NCBI GenBank assembly: GCA_025765615.1 | Contig: JAIVFJ010000243.1 | Span: 26,418 to 90,417 of the forward strand | Direction: 5' to 3' | Source of the DNA: Zopfochytrium polystomum | Taxonomy: Eukaryota; Chytridiomycota; Chytridiomycetes; Chytridiales; Chytridiaceae | Length of the DNA stretch: 64,000 nt | Shown: positions 18,515 to 30,194 of the stretch, piece after piece | How the letters are laid out: each line of letters starts with the position of its first letter | How positions within the stretch are numbered: position 1 is the first letter of the stretch | Notes under the pieces: model-generated | Database searches by the model: none | What the model was told of the DNA's origin: nothing | The model's input: the letters and a program-made list of their open reading frames with translations, nothing else | Made by a program: the position numbers and the translations under genes

Positions 18515-18865
18515 TTAGCGACGCTTCCCTTTCCCGCACTTTCCAGCGACCGATTTGCCCAGCGGGTTCGGGACAGCTTTCGCTTTGTTCGACGGTCCAG
18601 CATTTTGAGCGCCAGGACCCTTTCCACCCTTTGCGACTTTTGACCCGGCACTCGGTTTCGCCTTTGGTGCCAACTTCCCCGGAGCTGCTGGCTTGCATAG
18701 CGGTTTCTTAGGTGCTCCTCTCGTCGCTGGAGTGCACTTGGCCGCCGTAGCTGTAGGTTTCCCTGAAGACTTGCCCTTCGCCTTGCCCGCGGATCCACGG
18801 CCAGTTCCAGTCGCCGCCTTTGCTTTCCCCACGGCGGATTTGCGGACAGGAGCCGCGGTCGCCAT
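18515..18865 (-). CDS. Small Lys/Ala/Pro-rich basic protein
   Basis: 116 aa from the ATG at 18865 (MATAAPVRKSAVGKAKAATG...) to the stop at 18515. Composition is almost entirely Ala, Lys, Gly, Pro and Ser, with repeated AKxKP/GKAK-type motifs like the tail of linker histone H1. No winged-helix globular H1 domain is present, so it is not a standard H1. It could be an H1-tail-like chromatin protein, a nucleolar basic protein or a spurious frame. It lies head to head with a decayed WW-repeat fragment at 18929. Confidence 0.4.
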   Translation of the reverse strand: MATAAPVRKSAVGKAKAATGTGRGSAGKAKGKSSGKPTATAAKCTPATRGAPKKPLCKPAAPGKLAPKAKPSAGSKVAKGGKGPGAQNAGPSNKAKAVPNPLGKSVAGKCGKGKRR

Positions 18866-18928
18866 CTTGGATTTAGGGACGGCGCGACTGGCAGTGCACA
18901 AGGCGCTTGGCAGCGCGAGCAGCTGCAT

Positions 18929-19245
18929 TCTGGGCCTCGATATACTTAATTGGTGGCGTGAAAACGACATCGAATTCAAGTGCTCAGAAAATGCGCTTCG
19001 ATTGGCGACCAAAAGCGGTGATTCGAGAATTTTGCAGTGTGGAGAGACAGCGGGCTGAACTTCGATGCAGTGCTGCAGTTCTTTTGGCCGCCAGTAACGC
19101 GGAGGTACTCGAGTGGTGGAACGATTTGTCAGGCATGGACTTTGTGGAGCAGGTTCTACAAGATGAAGAAGCGAAGAGATTGATGCAGGATGAAGCTCGT
19201 CAATCGGGTGGGCTGGGCGTTGCGGAGTGGTGGGATAAACATTAA
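18929..19245 (+). pseudogene. WW-repeat gene fragment with two single-base deletions
   Basis: The first frame reads LDILNWWRENDIEFKCSENA and LATKSGDSRILQ. It then loses one base in a TGGTGG pair and another before ELRCSAAVLLAA. A second frame continues VLEWWNDLSGMDFVEQVLQD and ends VAEWWDKH. The order matches the last three repeats and tail of the gene at 3928-4959. The 5' part of the gene is missing. Confidence 0.7.
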
Positions 19246-19698
19246 ACTGTGTTAGTAAGAATGGTACAACCTCATGCGGTTTAGTTAACAGTTTGGACCC
19301 AAGTTTTTCTAGCAATGTGATTTGCGGGTGTCAGTCGATGATGGCGGATGATGTAGGGTAATGAGCTGCTGCCGCAAGCGGTCGGCCTCGCCGAGCCTAT
19401 TGTGATTATCCTGTTGGTAACTCAAATCTTTATATTGTTTGAACACATCGTCGCTCCGCAGCAGCTCACTTTTCATTGTTCTTCCTTGCGCTTTTGCTCT
19501 AGTTGAGTCTGATGATGAAACGCTTCGAAAGTGCAACAAAATGCGCTTCGCTCCACACGTACACATTGAAGATTGCAGAATCGCGGAGATGTTTGACTAG
19601 CAATTGCAAAGCATCAGTGCTTGCCTTCCTCCGCTACGCTTTTGCATTTTGTTCGTCCACACAGACCGCAATAGTGTGAGTTAGACGTGGATACGCAG
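19246..19698. other. No gene recognised
   Basis: Sequence between a decayed WW-repeat fragment and a possible small spliced gene. No motif seen on either strand. Confidence 0.35.
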
Positions 19699-19967
19699 AT
19701 GTCATTCCCGAAGTTTGAGGTACTTTCCATTTTTCCACCCAAATCTTCTCCTATCCTTCATCCTCCTAGGACGCGGTCACCTCCAACACTCTGCTAGTGG
19801 GCTCAAATTCCCGTTATACTTCTCTCGAGACAAGAGCCTACCGTCCTCCAACATTGGCAACCTTGACAGAATCGCGCGATCACATTTCCGCCAGCAACGC
19901 CACCACCGCCACCACCGCAGGTTCACTCTTCGTCGCAGCGAAAAGTGCCCCACGATGGATTTCCTGA
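19699..19967 (+). CDS. Possible small two-exon gene of unknown function
   Basis: The ATG at 19699 opens a 7-codon exon (MSFPKFE, 19699-19719). A 50-nt GT...CTAG intron follows, then an exon 19770-19967 in phase, giving 72 aa with a Ser/Thr/Ala-rich end. I recognise no domain. An open stretch further on (about 20022-20150) containing LLIDGKRLLAYWNGACNW may belong to it or to the WW-repeat remnant that follows. Low confidence. Confidence 0.25.
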
Positions 19968-20109
19968 AGATAAAGTCGTCTCCACCCAACAACCTCTCTA
20001 ACCCTTCATATTCCTTCCAGTGGCCAACCCACTGCACCTGTCGGTTGGTGATGGTGAAGGCTTGTTGATAGATGGGAAAAGGCTTCTTGCCTATTGGAAT
20101 GGCGCTTGC

Positions 20110-20560
20110 AATTGGGCAGTTGTTTCCTCTCAAATGGGGCTATAGTGGGCTCAAAATTCCATTACCCCGCGCCAAAACCTGGTGGTCTCGGGATGAAGTT
20201 CTTCCACAAGGCCCTCGACAATGCGTGCCGCGCTATCCTCGTCAGAAGAACCACGAACTCGTGGCGGGACAACGGACTCGAGTTCAGGTATTCGGAAAAT
20301 GCCTGTCCAGCAATGGGGACACCAAAGGCTTGCTGTGGTGGAATGACATCAGGTTGGTATTTCGGTGCGACGAGGCGGTCCTCTTGGATGCCTCCAGTGC
20401 AAAATTACTGGACTTTGCTCAGGCACCAGCTTTGTGGAGCAGCTGCTGACAAATGAAAGGTGGAAGCGCTTTGTGCAGGATGCTCGTGAAAAGCAGACGA
20501 CAGATGTCGTAGAGTGGTGGGACAATCAGCCGTTTCACAAACAGGTAGATTGTATGACTC
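20110..20560 (+). pseudogene. WW-repeat gene fragment, several frameshifts
   Basis: Pieces in all three plus frames form a collinear WW-repeat C-terminus: HKALDNACRAILV, NSWRDNGLEFRYSENA, LLWWNDIRLVFRCDEAVLLDAS, then SFVEQLLTNERWKRFVQDAR and VVEWWDN. At least three frame changes are needed, so it is non-functional. Limits are approximate. Confidence 0.65.
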
Positions 20561-20965
20561 AGTTGAGACCCGACCACCCAGCCTGCCCATCCACACATCC
20601 CCATGGCGACTCTCTATGATGGTGGCAAGTGATATTTTTTCTGAGGTCCGAGTCAGTTTTGGATGAGCACCGGCTCACAAAAAAAAAAAAAAAAAGAAAA
20701 AAAAAAGTAGGCCTTAAGATTATGGAAGAATGGGAGGTAGAAAAGGAAGATAGGAGAACAAGTATGCTGAAGAGGACGTAAAGAAAAATTCCCAATGTTG
20801 TGTGGCAGGCGCTAGAGAAAGAAAAGAACAAAAAAGAAAGAGATGAACTTGGAGACTCGCGGGTGAAGACGATCGGGTCAAAAACTCGGACAAAATGGTA
20901 TCGGGTCCAACGAGGCAAAAGAAGCAACCGTCAAAAGACCAAACGCTCGCAGCCGTGGGCATTTT
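20561..20965. other. No gene; poly-A tract
   Basis: Contains an interrupted poly-A run at about 20679-20706 and no recognisable coding sequence. It ends at the stop codon of the minus-strand sterol-desaturase-like gene. Confidence 0.4.
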
Positions 20966-22098
20966 TCACTCTGCCTTTTGCGCGCGCATCTTCGCCAGCT
21001 TCTCCTGATGCCTGTTGTACCCAACGTCCGTGCCAAACACGCGATCCCACACCCTAAAGATGGCCGAGTAGTTGCCGACAAACGCGTAGTGGTGGTAGTC
21101 GTGCCAGTCAGCGCCGGTGAAGAATGGCACGAAACTTTCTCAGCCCCCACGGCAAGTCGTACCCGCTGTGGGCAGTCGACCGACAGCACTTTAGCGAGGC
21201 ACGACCACGCGATCATGGTCACGGCGTGCAGGGCGTGCTCCCGCGGTGCGACGGGCGCCGTAGATCATGGGACCGAGCGACACGCAGATGCCGATGGCAA
21301 AGAACTCGACGGGGTGCATGTACTCTGCGATGAGCCCGTACGGGGTCTGCGCCTCGTGGTGGACCTTGTGGACGTATTTGTACAGGGGCCCCCAGTGGAG
21401 CGCGCGGTGGACCCAGTACTCGCTAAAGTCGTAGGCGACGAGGAACCAGAGGATTTGGGCTGCGATCATGGGGAGGGAGGGCAGAGGGACGGTGGCGACG
21501 TTGGCGTTGAGGGAGGAGAGGGTTTGGGTGAAGGTGAGGGCGATGGGGATTTGGAAGACGACGGTGCTGAAGAGGATGTTTTTGACGACGTCGGCGAAGG
21601 GGGGTTGGCGGCCGAGTGATTGCTGTTCATTGTCGGGGAGGGGGAGGAAGTGGAGAGGCAACGGGAGAAGTCGGGTGAGCTCGCTGGATAGGGGCGCGGT
21701 CACATGCCGAGAGTGGGTGGCACAACTGAAAACATCAAGAGCCTGTGGACCACACAGCACACACACACACACATCACACACACACACCTGAATGCGGTAC
21801 TTTTGCATGGCCGGTATCCGGTCAAAGACCCAGTACATGGCCAATCGGGCAATGAGGCTCAGCTCCATCACGGCAAAGAACAGCATGCCGATGGTGAGGT
21901 CCGGGTAGCTGTTGTTTTCAAACAGCCAGACCCACACTCGCTCGAATTGGTTCAGTTGACTGGGTGGGGGCAAGGGGGGGGCAGTGTGAGAGTGCGGTCG
22001 AATTTGTCCTCAGGACGAGCGGGACACTGTTACCTTTTGTCGAGCGAGTCGTAATGACTGCTCGAGACGGCGACGGTTGTGTTGTTTAACGCCGACAT
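20966..22098 (-). CDS. Sterol desaturase / C4-methylsterol oxidase-like protein, frame broken near the C-terminus
   Basis: Membrane di-iron enzyme of the fatty-acid-hydroxylase superfamily, most like ERG25/MSMO1, which removes C4 methyl groups in sterol synthesis. Exons: 22098-22034, 21959-21788, 21622-20966. The three histidine boxes are readable: WVHRALHW, HKVHHEAQTPYG and DWHDYHHYAFVGN. Between boxes two and three the frame breaks three times within about 150 bp. Each break is explained by one extra base, near GPMIYGA, before AHSGYDLPW and after GLRKF, and together they restore the frame. The tail ends KMRAQKAE. The second intron (165 nt) holds a CA repeat. Either a pseudogene or sequencing error. 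Removal of the C4 methyl is inferred from homology; a C5- or other sterol desaturase is possible. Confidence 0.7.
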
Positions 22099-23452
22099 GA
22101 CGTGGGGGGCTACTGGTGCGGGGAGGTCGTGATGGTGCGTGCCGTGCAAAGTCGAAGGTTGGCTTGTGCTGAGTGAGTGAGGGTGGCTCCGCTCTTTTAT
22201 AAAGAAGAGTTGGCGCGCGGACATATGCTCGGAATCTATCCTCCGTCCGCCGCCCGCTTATTACTCGACGTAACCCCGTCTGCCTCCCTCCGTCTTTCCC
22301 TCTGTCGCTCTCCCTCGCTCTGTCTCCCTGGGCCCCTTGCCCACTTCCGTACGTGCGTGCATGCTCCAAATCACCATCATTCAACCGAGCAGAGCGATGC
22401 GACTGAGGCGTTGGGCATTTTTCGTGGGGGGTTGTGAGAGAAGAGAGTGAGAGAGAGAGAGAGAGTGAGAGAGAGAGAGAGAGAGAGCAACACAGAGAGA
22501 TATGCTGTGGATGTGTAATGATGATGATGATGAGAAATCGGCATCAAGAAAGAAAAACAAACAAACGAATAAAACCGAGAAAATCCTTCCTTCCTTCACT
22601 TTCACTTTCTTGTTTTTATTTTTTGTTTTTGCTTTTTTGAAACCCCGCTTCCGTCTCCGTCTTCGTCTTAAATTTTCTGAGTCCGCCTGTCTCCCGCCCA
22701 GCCGAGGAGCTGGCTTCAGCAGTTCAGTCCGATCCGATGGCGGTGGACCGATGACGAGCCTGCCCTCCCACCCTCACTTCTCACTGCCGCCCCGCAACGC
22801 AACAGTTGGTCTGCACCAAAGCAAAGGGGCACGTGTCTTTCATTCACATCCCTTTGTACACACAACCAGAACACAACTATCTTACAAACTTCTCTCCATT
22901 CTCAAAGTTAAAAGTTGGTGTATTCAGAGCCTCGCAGAACCGTCCTCCGCCCATCTCGCGTAATGCATTAACCGCTTACACATCGCTTCCATTCCTGTAG
23001 TTTCAATCTTTATTTATTCAATTGAAAGCTTACCCCTTCGATTCTCAAAGTCAGTCAGCGAGACATTAAGTTAGGGGCGGAGCGTGAGAGGTAACAAAAA
23101 CGAAATAACAAGGAACGTTGGCGGGGTGAGCGCGGAGAGGCCGCGGAGACGGAAGAGGCTGGCTGACCCAGATTCGGAAGAGGCAGTGCGCGCGGACAAA
23201 ATGAAAAATGGCAAAGAGAACCAGAACCTGTTTCCGTTTTTTTGCTCCTTTACAAATTCCGGCTGATTCGCTTTTGGCGTGGTAAACATTTATAAGCCCT
23301 GCAGCTTCTTTGCCCTTCTCCGATCTTCATCACACCAAAGTCCCAACTCGCTCTCCCCGTCCGCAGTCGCTCCTTCCTCGACCTCTTTCTCTTTGACTCC
23401 GCAAGCAAACACCGAAACCAGCCGATCAACGCATCTTCACCACAGCAGCACC
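22099..23452. other. Intergenic region with GA microsatellite
   Basis: A GA/GAGA-type purine repeat spans about 22438-22492. T-rich and pyrimidine-rich sequence follows near 22580-22650. No supported gene. The right end is the leader of the DUF1769 gene, with TATAA-like sequence about 160 bp before its ATG. Confidence 0.4.
22195..22201 (-). promoter_or_regulatory. TATA box of the sterol-desaturase-like gene
   Basis: TATAAAA on the minus strand, about 100 bp upstream of the ATG at 22098. Confidence 0.5.
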
Positions 23453-24674
23453 ATGGCTGGCGGCAACAAACGCAACAGCACTGCCACTAACGGCACCTCC
23501 ACCACCGAGCCCCACCGCCGGCGTGCGCGAGTCCTCATCGGCACGACGGTCGACGACTGCACGATCCCGATCGCCGTCAACGACGACGCACGGCCCGTCT
23601 TTATCGACGGCCCGCACTTTAGCTTCAACATTGTCGTACGAGTGCGGAACTTTGACGGACACACGCCCGAGGGGGATGCAACGGAGCCGATCGCGAACGG
23701 GGAGTACTGGGGCGCGGTGGACAAGGCGAGGAATTACTCGATTCAGGTGCAGGGGAGGTTTAAGAGGGTGAGTATGCGTGTGTTGGTGTGTGTGTGAGTG
23801 TGTGTGTTGTTGTGAGAGAGAGTGATGGACTGAGGTGAGAGTAGGAGTGAGAGTGAGAGTGTGCGTGCATGGCGTGTGCGCGAGTGTTTGTCTGTGTGCT
23901 GTGCCGTTGCTTGTCCGTCTCTCTGTCGGCCGGTCTGTGCTTCCCACCTCCGTCCGCCCCCACTTTGGATGCCCTGACTGACCGACCACCCAGGACCACA
24001 CGGGCGACGACATCCTCTACGGCAACTTTTTCGAGCGCGCCGTGTACCACCCGCCGCTCATCAGCATCCCGCTCAAGCTCGCGACCTTCATCGACCCGAC
24101 GTTCACGCACGACCTGCTGTCGGACCGGCCGTGGGCGTACTCGCCCGCCGTGTCCTCCTCCAGCGTGCTCTGCGTGCGCGAGCCGCCCGCCGGCGCAAAG
24201 CCCGCCGGTACAAGCGGTAACTGTCCGAGCGAGTTGTTTGGAGAATGGGAGTGGAAGGACGGCAGGTCGCTGGACGAGGACCACGCGCTGCTGTACAAGG
24301 GCCTCGGGAAGGAGCTCATGCCCAAGCCGGGGCACGACCAGGAGGACAGCGTCGACCACCGCCGGAAGCACGTCAAGAACAAGACCGTGCGGTCCGCGAT
24401 TACGTGGTCGAAGGACCTTGAGTACAACTTTGAGGTGAGAGGGTGAAGTGGGGTTTATCGTTTTCTACCTGTTCTCTGACAAAGCCAACCTACCCCCGCG
24501 GCGCCCATCACACAGTTCTACGCGCCGTTCCTGAACCTGAACCGGATGGAACTCAACATGGCAGGCATCACGGTTGGCCTGGAGCGGTACCTGAACAACC
24601 AGCCATTCTACTTTGGGATGAAGTGCAACTCGCTCGACACGACCCTCTTTTGCGTAAAGTTTGAGATGGTGTGA
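23453..24674 (+). CDS. DUF1769 (UPF0590-like) fungal protein
   Basis: Three exons, 23453-23767, 23994-24434 and 24516-24674, give 304 aa with GT-AG introns in phase 0. Family features seen: HFSFNIVVRVRNF near residue 50, NYSIQVQGRFKR followed across the intron by DHTGDDILYGNFFERAV, FIDPTFTHDLLSDRPWAYSP, and a C-terminal part FYAPFLNLNRMELNMAGITVGLERYLNNQPFYFGMK. This pattern (ILFGN-like, PWAFSP-like, YAPFLN) is that of fungal DUF1769 proteins, whose biochemical role is not known to me. There is no signal peptide; probably cytosolic. The Ser/Thr/Asn-rich N-terminus (about 20 aa) is likely disordered. Confidence 0.82.
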
Positions 24675-25542
24675 AGTGGGGGATTTCGGTGCACTGCGCA
24701 CAAAGGCCCGCCTGGAAGGACCATCTACGGGAAACCGTTTCCACTTTGTTGCACGCACACGCGTTTGCAACCTGATCGTTTCCCCTTCGCACCCACTTTT
24801 TTTTTTTGTTTCGTCCGCTCATCAAGTTTTTGGCACCTCCTCGAATCCTTTGGGTCCCCATGTTTTTATTATTCGTTGATAATCGCATTCGTAAGAGACT
24901 TCTTGCTGCTGCTGCTGCTGGGGCGGCCGTTCCGCCTTCTCTCTCCTCCCTCTATCTCTCGTTCAGTCTCGTTTGCCTAAATCCTCTCTGTTTGAATGTT
25001 AATTCCAAGGTGCATTGAACCGCAGGTGATTTCCGGCTTTTCCCTGTTCCGGAATGCAAGTTGCTGCAGGCAAAAAAGATGCCCGTGCACGTCCCCACTG
25101 AGGTTGCAAACTAGTGGGAAACCTGCGAATTGCGGGCGTTCCTCTGGTTAGGCCCGCATTGCATTTCCGGATTTCATTCATCATCACGATCATCACGATC
25201 ATTACGATCGTTACGATCATCATCATCATCGTCATCATCATCATCACCATCACCTCATCATCATCATAAGTTATTTACCTCCTACCTGTGACTGTTTGTA
25301 GCAGGAGTGGGCTGATTTCTGCAGTGCGCCAACAGGGATCGCCCCACACACTAGCGGTGGAACGACCACGCCCCTCTTTTTTTAATTTCTTTTTCTTCTT
25401 TTTTTCTTTCCCCTTTTTTGTGCTTTTTTGCGCGTATTTTTGTTCTTTTTTCAATCGATTGTGGTGAAGAAAAAACCCAAAAAAAAAAAGAAAAGAAAAC
25501 AAAACAAAACGAAAAACGTCCAGCAGCAACCGCAGTACTACC
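24675..25542. other. Intergenic region with trinucleotide repeat
   Basis: Holds a (CTG)n stretch near 24905-24920, a degenerate ATC/ATCACG repeat at about 25176-25268 and a purine-rich leader just before the thiolase ATG. No gene seen. Confidence 0.5.
25176..25268. repeat. ATC/CAT microsatellite
   Basis: About 93 bp of imperfect CAT/ATC repeats interspersed with ACGATC units. Confidence 0.8.
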
Positions 25543-27392
<1,850 letters not shown>

Positions 27393-27756
27393 CTAGGCGG
27401 AGGCCGCGAGAGTGCGAGTGCGAGCGTGAGAGAGCGCGCAAAGGTGTGACTGGCCGTGACTGTGACTGTTGGGAAGGCGGTCGACTAGGACAACTTGCTC
27501 ACTCACTCACTCGCTCACGACACACACAACTCTCAACTAAGCGCATAAGCAAAAACAAAAAATAAAATAAAATAAAATAAAATAAAAATAAAAACCATCC
27601 GCCTTGACAATTTCGGGAACCTTCACTCACGCTCACTCAGTCACTCATAAACGCGCGCTCACGACCTTCCTGGAAAGACCTCGAGTGACGCGCGCGACGA
27701 CGACGACGACGACGACGGCACCGTCGAGACTCGACACTTGCAGCGAGCAGAGAGAA
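27393..27756. other. Intergenic; AAAAT repeats
   Basis: Contains CTCA-type repeats near 27500-27520 and tandem AAAAT units at about 27553-27592. No gene seen. Confidence 0.5.
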
Positions 27757-28922
27757 ATGCCCAAACCTTTCAAGAACCCGGTTCCCTTGCGCAGCGCCCC
27801 CGTCAAGCCCCAACCCGCCGCCCCCAACACGCGATCCTCGCCGCCACCATCAAAACCGGCCCCGCCACCGCCCGCCACCGCCGCTCCGCCCGTCGCAGAG
27901 AACCCGCCGCCGCCGAAAGCCGGCTGGGGCGGAACGACACGCGTCGGCGGCGTCAAACGCGTGCCGGGAACCGCGAGCTTTGCAGCGTCGTCCGCGGCGG
28001 CGGCGACGGCCCAGGCGCGACGAACATGGTTCCTGCTGTCGTGCCTCGGTTGGCTGATTTTGTTTGTCGTCGCGCTTGTCGCGCTCGTCGAGGTACAAAA
28101 AAAAAGATGGCCCCTAGCCACCAAAAGCCGTGCTCTGAAAAATCCCCCTCGTTCCGCGATCTCACGTCCTCCAACCCCTCCTCACCAATTTACATACAAA
28201 AAAAAAAAAAAAAAAAAAAAAATTAACCTGCACAGCTCCTCGCCCGCGTCCGCAACCGCGGCCACCTCTACCTCGCTGCCTCCTTCCTCGCATACTGGAC
28301 TTACCTTGACTTCGACCCGCTCCTCCGTTTCTTTGACGTCGACCCCCTCACCGGCGAGTTCCTGTCGGCAACCACCAACGACGATGACGACCGCGACGGC
28401 GCCGCCGTCGCAGGTCGCGCGCGGCAGGTGCGGCCGGCGGCGTGGGTGCTGGTCGCGTTGGCGGAGCGGAGGGCGGTGAGGGCGGAGACTTTGAGGGAAA
28501 AAGCGGCGGCGAGGAGGTGGGCAGCGGGGTCGACTTTGGTCCGGTCGCCGGTCGGATCGGAGGGGAGCGAGGAGACGCGGGTCGGGTCTCCCGGCGCATT
28601 CAGTGATGGTTTTGGCGACGCGTCAAAAGACAAATGGAACAGCCCGGGGGTGATGGGTGCAGCGTGGCGCGTCGCGGACTCGCTACGCTCGTCCGTGTCG
28701 GGAGGCGCCGCGAGCGCTTCGGCGGTGCGGCAAGACTACGAGATGCCGCGTGGATTCGGCAGTCAATCGCAGAATGACGGTGGATTGCGCCCGCGACGTG
28801 GGTCTCTGGTGACGGGGAGGGAAGGCACGAGGTCGTCGCAGGACAACTTGACGAGGAGGGTCTCTTTTTCCGAGGGCCTGAACGATGTGGAGGGCCCCCG
28901 AGGATCGCGTGGATCGAGGTAA
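27757..28922 (+). CDS. Pro-rich membrane protein of unknown function
   Basis: Two exons, 27757-28092 and 28236-28922, give 340 aa; the 143-nt intron (GTACAA...ACAG) contains a long poly-A run. The N-terminal about 65 residues are Pro-rich and presumably disordered (PPPSKPAPPPPATAAPP). A strong membrane segment follows (WFLLSCLGWLILFVVALVALV), then after the intron a second hydrophobic stretch (LYLAASFLAYWTYLDFDPLL). The C-terminal half is charged, Ser/Arg-rich and low in hydrophobics, perhaps a cytosolic tail. I do not recognise the family. Confidence 0.6.
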
Positions 28923-29070
28923 TTTTTTTCAGTCAAGAAACGCTTTGAGCTATATTGAAGAAATCTCTTGCGAAAATTATTTTGCAGCAGCTCGCGTGGT
29001 ACTGCGAATTCAACGTCGTCAAAAACGGGGACTTCCGCGTGGGATCTTGCCGAATCCTTTCTGGCAACGT

Positions 29071-29853
29071 TTACGGGATCTTCCTCTGACCAGCGACCCT
29101 TCGACCAAACACTCGAGTCTTCAGAGACTCATTCCCGCTGGAGCAAGGTTGGAGGGATGAGAGGGATGCGTCGAATGGGTTGTCGTCCATGTCGTCGCCG
29201 TCTGGGAGATCGGACTCGGGAATGTCGCCGTGATCCCATTGCGGGATGAAGAGCGTCATTGCTAAAAAGAAGGTCAACCTTCTTTAGACCAAGCAGACGT
29301 TCATCAACGTTCAGTTAAGATACCTATCCGATTTTTAATAATCAGTCTCAGTACCGATTTTCTGTTCTCCTCAGCCCTCTCGGCCTCCCTCGCCGCCCAC
29401 CCGGGATCCCTATCAATCGATGCTGCCGCGACCTCGGGGGGCACCGCCATCTCCCACTGTGCGGCGGGGAAGCAGTAGATCTTGCGGATCCCTGCCTGGA
29501 CGATGAGCTCAACGCACTCGCTGCACGGGAACCGCGACACATAGATATCGCAGCCCTGCACTCCGCAGGGGGCACAGAGGATGGTGCGAACGACGGCGTG
29601 GGACTCGACCGCGGGCTCAAGGGAGACGACGCGGTCGCGCGCGTCGACGAGAACGGCGCCGGTCGGGAGAGCGAGGGAGGGGCGATAGTTCGGCGGGTTT
29701 GGAAGGGACAGGTAGGCGAAGATGGTGGGGACACGCGGGGTAGCGCTCCATCCAGAGCGCGAAGAGCATGAATAGGTCAGATCTTTGGATGCGCTTGGAC
29801 GAGTTGCATTGGATCAGGTGGTGCGCGTCGTCGGTGGCGAGGACCGGGTGCAT
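29071..29853 (-). CDS. CDADC1-like cytidine/dCMP deaminase-fold protein, one frameshift
   Basis: Exons 29853-29324 and 29261-29071, GT-AG intron of 62 nt. One extra base in a GGGG run near 29737 splits the first exon between ALWMERYP and VPTIFAYLSLP; without it the exons join to 239 aa. Deaminase-fold features: GAVLVDARDRVVS, ESHAVVRTIL, GCDIYVSRFPCSECVELIVQAGIRKIYCF. The zinc ligands (His and PCxxC) are present, but the usual HAE glutamate, the proton shuttle, is Val (HAV). The C-terminus is acidic (PESDLPDGDDMDDN). I would call it CDADC1-like rather than dCMP deaminase. Catalytic activity is doubtful. Confidence 0.65.
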
Positions 29854-30194
29854 CACGAACGGCGGACGACGGATGATCAGGTGTCACGTTTTCGGAGGTC
29901 GACTTGTCTATCTTATCTTGTTAGCTCACGCATGCCTGAAACCCCAACCACTAATTAGTTTGGCGACAACGACTCGTTGTGGACGCCTCATGCCACGACG
30001 AAATGCGTATTTGGACATCCCAGGGCTAGTCTTCACCTCGCATTACTTCGCTGGCCTCTATGTCGGTTAAATTCTTGACAAACTACAAAGAGCGTGACAA
30101 CCTCAACTATTCTCCCTTCACGAAACTATAAGGCGACTACAGCATACTCTCAAACGACGGGACCGCGAAACGGCCTCGACACGCCAGGATCACC
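29854..30194. other. Intergenic, divergent promoters
   Basis: Lies between the minus-strand deaminase-like gene and the plus-strand CAP/lectin gene. No further feature recognised. Confidence 0.4.
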
